Below are positions 15,537 to 22,301 of a stretch of 22,301 nucleotides of DNA, in pieces (position 1 is the first letter of the stretch; each line of letters starts with the position of its first letter). The DNA comes from an uncultured Finegoldia sp. (lineage in GTDB: Bacteria > Bacillota > Clostridia > Tissierellales > Peptoniphilaceae). The DNA lies in assembly GCF_900766215.1 (NCBI RefSeq), contig NZ_CAAFUQ010000006.1, positions 1-22,301 of the forward strand. The letters run 5' to 3'. The position numbers and the translations under genes were made by a program. Below the pieces are notes generated by a model that was not told where the DNA came from, did no database searches, and saw only the letters and a list, made by a program, of their open reading frames with translations.

Positions 15537-16592
15537 TTACTCTGCTATTTTCAAATTATATAATTTCACAAACATCCACACAAATCCAACGCCTAGAATA
15601 ATGTGACCGATGCCGGAAGTTCCATCGATTGCCGCACGAACAATCACATCCGTTCCCTCACGAACCACTTCGTAAATTCCAATTACGACCATATTTACAA
15701 TTGTGAACGTAAGACCTGTAAGATAAATTTCATACGGTTTCTTCAGTAATTTTACATCGTTCATATCTTTTGCCAATAAATACAACAACAAACTAACGAC
15801 AAATCCCAAAACCAAAGTATGGACGTGGATTTTGCCAAGATGAGTTGCATCGGTAAAGCCGTAGAATTTCGTGAATTCACGGTAGAACACACCACCTATA
15901 AGTCCCATAATCAAAAGCGTAATAGAATTTGCAAACAAATTATTAACGCCAAATTCACTCACAAAATGTTTGAAACCAAACCATACAATCAAGAAATATG
16001 CCACAGTTTTAGGCATCATCAAAGCACCAATAGCAGGAACTGTTTTGCTGAATAAAACAACAGGAATGTAGAATAAGAATGATAAGAAAATCAAAAGCCA
16101 CATGTGCTTAAACGCATCAACATCTTTCTTCTTGTATGACCACACAATCAACAGAATTCCCATAATCAAGAAAGGAATATTCCTGTAAATTCCAAACATA
16201 AAATTGCCACCTGCGCTTCCCCAATTATTTTGTGGCAATAACACAAGAATAATCCTTAAAGCAGCCAAACCATAAATCATCCATTTCTTAGAATTGTCCG
16301 TATCGTTACTTTGCATGCGGTAATAATGATAATAAAGCACGTAGAAAATCGTCATCGTAATGCTCGTTACAAATTGACCCCATGATAATGCAGCTGCATG
16401 CGCCTCAAAACCTCCTGGACTCAAATGCGAAATCACCCTTGGAAGCAAATGGAAGCCATCTCCCAAGCCCAAAACAATCGCCATAACGCCGAACAATTTT
16501 GCGCCCTTAGTTTTTTCTAACAACAACCTAACACCAAGAGCCACCATAACCGACAAATAAATTACATCAAATAAACTCTCAAATATTTTCAT
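15537..16592 (-). CDS. DUF2871-like multi-pass membrane protein
   Basis: A 351-residue, highly hydrophobic protein with about nine or ten predicted membrane helices. The C-terminal half (HLGKIHVHTLVLGFVVSLLL ... GIGHIILGVGFVWMF) resembles the DUF2871 family, whose function is unknown. Its spaced histidines within membrane helices suggest metal or haem binding, but this is speculation. The start is ATG 16592 with GAGGTG upstream; the GTG at 16601 is part of that ribosome site. The first 14 bases overlap the end of the TetR gene, so the two are translationally coupled and the TetR protein probably controls this gene. A regulator-plus-membrane-protein pair often serves efflux or stress response, but no transporter motif is recognised here. 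Confidence 0.75.
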   Translation of the reverse strand: MKIFESLFDVIYLSVMVALGVRLLLEKTKGAKLFGVMAIVLGLGDGFHLLPRVISHLSPGGFEAHAAALSWGQFVTSITMTIFYVLYYHYYRMQSNDTDNSKKWMIYGLAALRIILVLLPQNNWGSAGGNFMFGIYRNIPFLIMGILLIVWSYKKKDVDAFKHMWLLIFLSFLFYIPVVLFSKTVPAIGALMMPKTVAYFLIVWFGFKHFVSEFGVNNLFANSITLLIMGLIGGVFYREFTKFYGFTDATHLGKIHVHTLVLGFVVSLLLYLLAKDMNDVKLLKKPYEIYLTGLTFTIVNMVVIGIYEVVREGTDVIVRAAIDGTSGIGHIILGVGFVWMFVKLYNLKIAE

Positions 16593-17157
16593 TCTCAACA
16601 CCTCGTTTCAGCCAGTTAATATGCAAATTATATTTTTCAATGAAAACATCCCTGGACCATTCTTCCTTAAAATTTCTCTCAATCAAACCGTGAACAATAG
16701 CCTTCATAAAATAAATAAGCTCATGATCAATACTACTCTTATCATTGTGAAAAATCGCGTAATATTCCTTCTTCTTAGCCTTCCAGCCATCCTCCAGCTC
16801 GCTATTCCAATACAAATACCTAAACTTGTACAAATTATACTCGCCATCTTCAAAAATCAGATCACATACCTCATCGCCAAACACATCCAACGCCTTCAAC
16901 ACATCGTTGTTATTTTGCCTTAGCACAGACATAAAAAGAAAATGAACATCCTTGGTTTCTTTATCCAAAATGTAGAAGTAGCTATCCTTTAAATCATCAA
17001 AATATTGATAGAAACTCCCGCGTGCAATCGACAACCTATCCACAATGTTTTTTACATTGCAATCCTTGAACGGCTTCGAGGAAAACTCGTCTTTCAGAAC
17101 CTTATCAATCAAATTTTTCTTTTCTTCACTCAAATTATAAAAAGTTTGCTTCGGCAT
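16579..17157 (-). CDS. TetR/AcrR-family transcriptional regulator
   Basis: A 192-residue protein with the TetR N-terminal DNA-binding domain: VKNIVDRLSIARGSFYQYF (about residues 35-53) is the classic helix-turn-helix with its FYxYF end. The rest is a helical, poorly conserved ligand domain, whose ligand is unknown. The start is ATG 17157, preceded by GAGGGGTGA; the earlier in-frame start at 17184 lies upstream of the ribosome site. It is first in an operon with the overlapping DUF2871-like gene. Two 13-bp palindromes at its own promoter indicate autoregulation. Confidence 0.9.
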   Translation of the reverse strand: MPKQTFYNLSEEKKNLIDKVLKDEFSSKPFKDCNVKNIVDRLSIARGSFYQYFDDLKDSYFYILDKETKDVHFLFMSVLRQNNNDVLKALDVFGDEVCDLIFEDGEYNLYKFRYLYWNSELEDGWKAKKKEYYAIFHNDKSSIDHELIYFMKAIVHGLIERNFKEEWSRDVFIEKYNLHINWLKRGVENENI

Positions 17158-17178
17158 ATAATCACCCCTCAAATAAAA

Positions 17179-17227
17179 TGACAATCTGTCATAATTAAAT
17201 TATATGTGACACAGTGTCATAGGTCAA
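17179..17227 (-). promoter_or_regulatory. TetR-gene promoter with two palindromic operators
   Basis: On the minus strand TTGACC (17227-17222), a 17-nt spacer and TATAAT (17204-17199) form a strong promoter. TGACACAGTGTCA (17207-17219) fills the spacer, and TGACAATCTGTCA (17179-17191) lies at the predicted start site. Both are 13-bp dyads of the form TGACA-N3-TGTCA, with starts 28 bp apart. This is a typical arrangement for a self-repressing TetR regulator. Confidence 0.75.
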
Positions 17228-17246
17228 GAGAAAATTTTACTAATTA

Positions 17247-18227
17247 TTGGAGAAAAAAATATATAATGATGCAATTAATATAATAAAGAAAACATTACAA
17301 ATGGTGAGGAAAGATATGTCAGAAAAACTTATAGATTTTGATTCTTACGCAGTTAGAATAACATTAAAAAAGCTGTTACAAGACAAAACGACCAAGAAAA
17401 ATATAATATGGGCAACAAATACAAGGGAATATCTAGGATCATCGTTTATACATAATAAAGAAATTGGAGAAAATATATTCACTAAGATAGGATTTGAATT
17501 AGAACCACGAACTTCTAAGGAGGAAGACACGAAGTCAGAACGAACGAAAAAACGAGCTGAAGTTTTCACACCATCATGGATAGTCAATCAGATGAATAAT
17601 AGCATCGATGAAGAATGGTTTGAAAGAAAAAACGTCTTCAATGTTGAAGAAGCAATGTCGTGGAATCCTACTTCAGAAACTATAAAATTACCAGAAGGGA
17701 AAACTTGGCAAGATTACATTCAATCTGTAAGATTAGAGATTACATGTGGAGAAGCTCCGTTTTTAGTATCACGATATGATGTATCATCAGGAGAAAGAAT
17801 AACTAAAACCATAAATAGAATAGGAATTTTAGATAGAAAATTAAGAATAGTAAATGAAAACGTCACAACGAAAAAAGATTGGATAAATTGGGCAGTAAAA
17901 TCCGTACAAAGCTGCTATGGATACGAATATCAGGGAGACAGCTTGCTGATTGCAAGAATAAATGTACTATTAACATTTGTAGAATATTATGAAGAAAAAT
18001 GGGATGAAAGAGTTGACAGTAAAACTTTACTAAAATTAGCAAACATAATAAGTTGGAATATTTGGCAAATGGATGGATTGACAGGGACTGTTCCATTTAG
18101 TGACGAGATAAAATCAAATGAGCAAGTGAGCTTGTTCGAAAAAAAAGAAAACACTGAAATAAATTGCAGAATATTCGATTGGAAAGCAAACAAATCACAA
18201 GAATTTAATGAGTTGAGGGAGAAATAG
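17247..18227 (+). CDS. Restriction-modification methyltransferase, N-terminal part (Eco57I-type)
   Basis: Up to 326 residues. RAEVFTPSWIV (103-113) is the VFTP motif found at the start of Eco57I/type I-like N6-adenine methyltransferases. VRLEITCGEAPFLVSRYD (about 162-179) sits where the SAM-binding motif I is expected. CYGYEYQGDSLLIARINVLL (about 222 on) is typical of the family. The catalytic NPPY motif is not here but at the start of the next gene, so two polypeptides would form one methyltransferase. The TTG at 17247 has no ribosome site. ATG 17316, preceded by GTGAGG, is a good alternative start, but the 23 residues before it look helical and protein-like. An upstream TAA at 17241 closes the frame. 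A weak TATAAT at 17262 would favour the later start. Confidence 0.75.
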   Translation: MEKKIYNDAINIIKKTLQMVRKDMSEKLIDFDSYAVRITLKKLLQDKTTKKNIIWATNTREYLGSSFIHNKEIGENIFTKIGFELEPRTSKEEDTKSERTKKRAEVFTPSWIVNQMNNSIDEEWFERKNVFNVEEAMSWNPTSETIKLPEGKTWQDYIQSVRLEITCGEAPFLVSRYDVSSGERITKTINRIGILDRKLRIVNENVTTKKDWINWAVKSVQSCYGYEYQGDSLLIARINVLLTFVEYYEEKWDERVDSKTLLKLANIISWNIWQMDGLTGTVPFSDEIKSNEQVSLFEKKENTEINCRIFDWKANKSQEFNELREK

Positions 18228-18228
18228 A

Positions 18229-19272
18229 ATGAAAAAATTTGATTTTGTAATAGGTAACCCGCCTTATCAAGAAGATAAGGAAACTAGAAATAGAAGTGAT
18301 GCACTTTATGATATATTTATGGAAAAATCATACGAAATATCTGATAAAGTCATGTTAATTACATTGGCTAGATTTCTATTTAATATAGGCTCAACATCAA
18401 CAAAGTGGAATAATAAAATGTTAAATGACGAGCATTTTAAAGTTATGAAATACATTCAAAAAAGTAATATGGCATTTCCTGGTACAGACATTAAAGGAGG
18501 GGTAGCCATCACATATCGTGATGCTACAAAAAATTTTGGGGAAATAGGAACGTTCACTCCTTTTGAGGAACTTAATAGTATTTTGAAAAAAGTTGTAGCA
18601 AAAGAAGGAAAAGACAATTTAGGTATTGGTCATCTAATGTACGTACAAAACAAGTTAAATCTTGATAAATTAAGAAAACATAACGAAGATTTCATAAAAT
18701 AATTAGGAAGCGGTGGAAAAGAACGAAGATTAGTTTCTTCCATTTTTGATACACTAAGCGAATTGTTTTTAGATAACATAGAAGATAGTAGTAAGCAGGA
18801 TTACTATAGAATAATTGGGCGCCAGGACAATAAAAGGATTTTTAAATGGATAAAGAAGGATTTTATTGAGGACAATGGGAATCTGTATGCATACAAAGTA
18901 ATAGTACCGGCAGCGAATGGCTCAGGGGCAATAGGAGAGGTTTTGAGCACACCCATAATCGGGGAACCCCTAATCGGATATACTCAAACATTTATTAGTA
19001 TAGGCTGTTTTGAAACGTATGAAGAGGCTAATAATCTGCTAAAATATATAAAATGCAAGTTCACAAGGGCGATGTTGGGAATAAAAAAAGTAACTCAAAA
19101 TAATAAAACTAAAGAAACTTGGTCTAAAATCCCAATCCAAGATTTTACAGAAAATTCTGATATTGACTGGTCACAAACAATTTCAGATATAGACCAACAG
19201 TTGTATAAGAAATATAATTTAACACAAGAAGAGATTGATTTTATCGAAGAGAAAGTTCAGGAGATGAAATAA
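18229..19272 (+). pseudogene. Methyltransferase catalytic/specificity part, broken by an in-frame TAA
   Basis: Starts at ATG 18229, one base after the previous stop, with GAGGGAG upstream. Residues 1-14 hold the N6-adenine methyltransferase motif IV (FVIGNPPYQ; N10-Y13). The frame stops at TAA 18700-18702 (codon 158) but continues in the same frame to TAA 19270-19272: LGSGGKERRLVSSIFDTLSE, then a target-recognition-like region ending WSKIPIQDFTENSDIDWSQ and a Lys/Glu-rich tail. Read through, it would be 347 residues. The continuation matches the style of Eco57I-type methylase C-termini, so the TAA is most simply a nonsense mutation (for example from CAA). If real, it would remove specificity and probably modification. 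The next gene's ATG overlaps the final TAA. Confidence 0.8.
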
Positions 19273-22211
19273 TGGAAAAGATTAATATCAACACAACAAA
19301 AGAAGTTATTCCACAATGTTATGCATACACTACTCCTGGCATTTCTTATCATGAGGGTTGGACCAAGATTGGATTTACTGAGAGGGATGTAGATACTAGA
19401 ATCAAGGAACAAACTCATACTGCGGGGATCAAGTACAAGTTGCATTGGAACAAGAATGCAGTATACGAGGGAACTAACGAGCGTTTTACTGACAAGGAGT
19501 TCCATAGTTATTTGAATAAACTTGGTATTAGAAGAGAAGATAACACGGAATGGTTTCAGATAGATCCTGATAGTGCGAAGAATGATTTTAATGAGTTTCG
19601 TGAAAACAAAGGGTTTGTAGAAGATAATAATGACCCTAGCCCATATAATTTAAGAAATGAACAAGAAAATTGCGTGAAAAAGACTATTGAATATTTTCAA
19701 TCTCACGAAAATGGAGAATTTTTGTGGAATGCTAAGCCAAGATTTGGAAAAACTTTGTCGGCGTATGATTTGTGTATGAAAATGGAATTTAAAAACATTT
19801 TGATAGTAACAAATCGTCCAGCTATTGCTAATTCGTGGTATGAGGATTATGAAAAGTTTATTGGTGCGAATTCTGGATATTATTTTGTGAGTCGTGTGGA
19901 TTCTTTGAAGAACAAAAAATTTGTTCTCACAAGAAAAGAATACACTGATAGGTTAGGAATTGATGAAAATCTAAAGGGAAACATTGAATTTGTTAGCTTG
20001 CAAGATATAAAGGGTTCGAAATATTTTGGTGGAGATCCTACTTCGGATAAGTTAAGCGAACTTAGTAATCATATCGGAAAAGATGGAAAACAAATTGGTA
20101 TTACTTGGGATATTTTAATTATCGATGAAGCGCATGAGGGTGTGGATACGTACAAGACTGACGTTGCTTTTGACCATATTTCAAGAAAAAACACTCTTCA
20201 TCTTTCTGGAACGCCATTTAAAGCATTAGCTAATGACAAGTTTTCTGATGATGCAATATACAACTGGACTTATGCTGATGAACAAAAGGCAAAGCATAAT
20301 TGGGATAATTCTAACGAAGAAGAAAATCCTTACTCTCAACTTCCTCAGCTTAATTTGTTTACTTACAAGATGTCAGATATTGTGAGAGATAAAATAGAGG
20401 AAGGAATTGAAATCGAAGGAGATGTTAAGGAATTTGCTTTTGATTTGAATGAATTCTTCTCGACGAATGAATCTGGTAGATTTATTTATGAGTATGACGT
20501 TGATAAATTTCTGGATGCATTGGTAACATTGGAAAAGTTTCCTTTTTCAACTGAAGATTTGAGAAAGGAGATTAAGCATTCTTTTTGGATTTTAAACCGC
20601 GTTGACAGTGCGAAGGCTTTGGGCAAAAAATTACGAGAACATCCTATATTCAGAGATTATGAAATAATTATAGCAGCAGGAGATGGAAGACTTGATGATG
20701 AAGAAGTAAATGAAAAGGCATACGATCAAGTTGTGAATGCTATTAAAAAATTCGACAAGACTATTACTTTGTCTGTTGGTCAGTTGACAACTGGAATCAC
20801 GATTCCTGAATGGACTGCTGTACTGATGCTAAGTAACATGAAGAGTCCTTCGTTGTACATGCAAGCGGCTTTCAGAGCACAAAACCCTTGCTTGTTTAAT
20901 GATGGCAACAAAATATATAGGAAGAAAAATGCCTATGTGTTTGATTTTGATCCAGCTAGAACTTTGACTATTTTTGAAGAATTTGCAAATGATTTATCGC
21001 AATATACTTCTGGTGGACGCGGTGATACGGAAACAAGAAAGAAGCAAATCAAGGAATTGTTGAATTTCTTCCCTGTATTTGGAGAAGATCCAAATGGTTC
21101 TATGATTTTATTGGATGCTGAAAAAGTGTTGACGATTCCTCGTAAGATTCATGCGACTGAAGTAGTTAATCATGGTTTTATGTCGAATTTCTTATTCGCT
21201 AATATCGGTAATATATTTAGTGCCCCGGATACTGTAAAGAAAATAATCGATAAGTTTGATGCTATAAAAGAAAACAATAAGTATACTGAGTTGAACAATA
21301 GTAATGTCGAAGAATTTAACTTGGATGAGAACAATGAAGTTACAATTCCAATTGAAGATGTCGAAAAGAAAACAGAAAAACTTTTCGGTGACAAGGTATA
21401 CAAGACTATAGAAGAATCGATTAAAACGGTACCACCAAAATACAAATTTGATAGCAATGCTAGTGATAAAAATAATTTAAAAAGTTTAAAACAAGCATTT
21501 ACTAATCCTGTAACAGAAACATTAATAGATGTTGCCAAGGAATCTTATGGTAAAGACTTAAAAAAATCTACAAGAAGAGAATTAGAAAATAAGCTTAACA
21601 AAACTACTGAACAGATTGTTAACAAGGAGTACGGAAGCTGGAAGATAGAAACTAATTTAATAGAATCTAAAAGAAAAGAAGAGATACAAAAGGCATCATC
21701 TAGTGAAGAGGTTACTTCAATAAACAACAAGTACAATGATGAAATAAGTAAGAAAACAGAAGAATTATTTACTAATATTAAACAAAAGTTTGAACAAGAT
21801 GATGTGTTTAAGAAATCTGGAGAAACAATTGTTGAAACTATTGAAAAGGAAAAGAAGAATGATGAAAAACATGAAATAGAAAATACAGTTAGAGATCACT
21901 TGAGAGGATTTGCAAGGACTATTCCTTCCTTCTTGATGGCTTATGGTTCAGAAGATGTAACGCTTGATTCATTTGATAAGATTGTTCCAAATGATGTTTT
22001 CCTAGAAGTTACAAGTATTTCATTGGATCAATTTAGATTTTTGAGAGATGGCGGAGATTATTACGATGAAGAAGCCGAAGAAACAAAACATTTTGATGGT
22101 CAGCTATTTGATGAAATAGTGTTCAACGATTCTGTTATTGAATTTTTGAATAGACGAATTGTCAATTCAAATGCAACACCTATGGTAAGAAACCAAAAAG
22201 TTCTGAACTGA
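19272..22211 (+). CDS. GIY-YIG/DEAH-box helicase restriction protein, 3' end cut by an IS
   Basis: 979 residues as it stands. The N-terminus resembles a GIY-YIG/T5orf172 nuclease: QCYAYTTPGI (16-25), TKIGFTERDVDTRIKEQ (31-47, with the conserved Arg) and FTDKEFHSYL (E76). An SF2 helicase follows: Walker A-like KPRFGKT (155-161), DEAH (285-288), LSGTPF (311-316), then the second RecA domain with LTTGITIPEW and MQAAFRAQNP. A Lys/Glu-rich region covers about 640-890. The ATG overlaps the methyltransferase stop (TAATG), so it is co-translated. The last codons and the TGA stop lie inside the terminal repeat of an IS3-type element, so the original C-terminus is missing. Relatives, from memory, extend further. 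Together with the two upstream genes it would form a restriction-modification system; restriction activity is now doubtful. Confidence 0.8.
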   Translation: MEKININTTKEVIPQCYAYTTPGISYHEGWTKIGFTERDVDTRIKEQTHTAGIKYKLHWNKNAVYEGTNERFTDKEFHSYLNKLGIRREDNTEWFQIDPDSAKNDFNEFRENKGFVEDNNDPSPYNLRNEQENCVKKTIEYFQSHENGEFLWNAKPRFGKTLSAYDLCMKMEFKNILIVTNRPAIANSWYEDYEKFIGANSGYYFVSRVDSLKNKKFVLTRKEYTDRLGIDENLKGNIEFVSLQDIKGSKYFGGDPTSDKLSELSNHIGKDGKQIGITWDILIIDEAHEGVDTYKTDVAFDHISRKNTLHLSGTPFKALANDKFSDDAIYNWTYADEQKAKHNWDNSNEEENPYSQLPQLNLFTYKMSDIVRDKIEEGIEIEGDVKEFAFDLNEFFSTNESGRFIYEYDVDKFLDALVTLEKFPFSTEDLRKEIKHSFWILNRVDSAKALGKKLREHPIFRDYEIIIAAGDGRLDDEEVNEKAYDQVVNAIKKFDKTITLSVGQLTTGITIPEWTAVLMLSNMKSPSLYMQAAFRAQNPCLFNDGNKIYRKKNAYVFDFDPARTLTIFEEFANDLSQYTSGGRGDTETRKKQIKELLNFFPVFGEDPNGSMILLDAEKVLTIPRKIHATEVVNHGFMSNFLFANIGNIFSAPDTVKKIIDKFDAIKENNKYTELNNSNVEEFNLDENNEVTIPIEDVEKKTEKLFGDKVYKTIEESIKTVPPKYKFDSNASDKNNLKSLKQAFTNPVTETLIDVAKESYGKDLKKSTRRELENKLNKTTEQIVNKEYGSWKIETNLIESKRKEEIQKASSSEEVTSINNKYNDEISKKTEELFTNIKQKFEQDDVFKKSGETIVETIEKEKKNDEKHEIENTVRDHLRGFARTIPSFLMAYGSEDVTLDSFDKIVPNDVFLEVTSISLDQFRFLRDGGDYYDEEAEETKHFDGQLFDEIVFNDSVIEFLNRRIVNSNATPMVRNQKVLN

Positions 22212-22301
22212 CCCCAAAAAGTTGGACCTAAAACCAACTTAGAGGAGGTCAGTTTTTTCATGAAAAAATATAGTACAGAATTTAAGATGAAAATAGTACA
22301 A
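22204..22301 (+). mobile_element. Left end of an IS3-family (IS150-like) element
   Basis: The terminal sequence TGAACTGACCCCAAAAAGTT, followed by GGAC, is typical of IS150-group elements and begins near 22204, inside the helicase reading frame. AAGTTGG (22219-22225) and CCAACTT (22234-22240) form a hairpin just before the transposase ribosome site. A transposase ORF starts at 22260. The rest of the element lies beyond the window. Confidence 0.8.
22260..22301 (+). CDS. IS3-family transposase OrfA, N-terminal fragment
   Basis: Fourteen codons, MKKYSTEFKMKIVQ, are visible before the window ends. The YSTEFKxKIV pattern is the usual opening of IS3-family OrfA helix-turn-helix proteins. GAGGAGG lies about 11 nt before the ATG. 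The gene is partial only because the window ends. Confidence 0.75.
   Translation, partial: MKKYSTEFKMKIVQ

Noticed and set aside
10252..18702. Reassignment of TAA to a sense codon
   Set aside because: Only two internal TAA codons were found, both in accessory genes, while many intact genes here end normally at TAA; nonsense mutation is simpler.

Overview
The window is AT-rich and its genes carry GGAGG-type ribosome binding sites. It looks like a chromosomal segment of a low-GC Firmicute. The gene set (a type II-A-like CRISPR array tail, a thiSFGH cluster with a short ThiF, and many YhcG, AlbA_2 and helicase genes) suggests an anaerobic coccus of the Peptoniphilaceae, such as Finegoldia. That placement comes from memory of gene style, not from a search.

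Layout. Positions 1-189 are the trailer end of a CRISPR array: two good repeats, one degenerate terminal repeat and one abnormally short spacer. Next comes a YhcG/DUF1016-type nuclease gene split by a frameshift in an A8 run (205-1235). A minus-strand thiazole operon, thiS-thiF-thiG-thiH (4081 down to 1370), follows. It has a clear promoter and a short leader holding a terminator-like hairpin. Positions 4302-8248 (plus strand) hold a beta-class GST-like gene, a ComM/YifB AAA ATPase gene, and an AlbA_2/HATPase regulator gene whose C-terminal helix-turn-helix region is tandemly duplicated.

Positions 8397-14415 hold a three-gene plus-strand operon. It encodes a PLD-like/P-loop ATPase (broken by an in-frame TAA), a serine-resolvase-like protein that lacks its catalytic residues, and a 1049-residue Upf1/Dna2-type SF1 helicase with a long coiled-coil insert. 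Repeated TTAGWCTAA sites surround the operon promoter. This is the best candidate for an undescribed system; its layout recalls helicase-plus-PLD anti-phage systems.

Positions 14464-17157 (minus strand) hold a 3-hydroxyacyl-CoA dehydrogenase-family gene, and a TetR regulator followed by a DUF2871-like membrane protein. The TetR gene has two palindromic operators at its own promoter. Positions 17247-22211 are a restriction-modification locus: a two-part Eco57I-type adenine methyltransferase (second part broken by an in-frame TAA) and a GIY-YIG/DEAH helicase restriction protein. That last protein is cut at its 3' end by an IS3-family element starting near 22204 and running off the window.

Taken together, intact housekeeping genes alternate with accessory, defence-type genes. 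Four of the defence-type genes carry visible lesions: one frameshift, two nonsense codons and one IS insertion.
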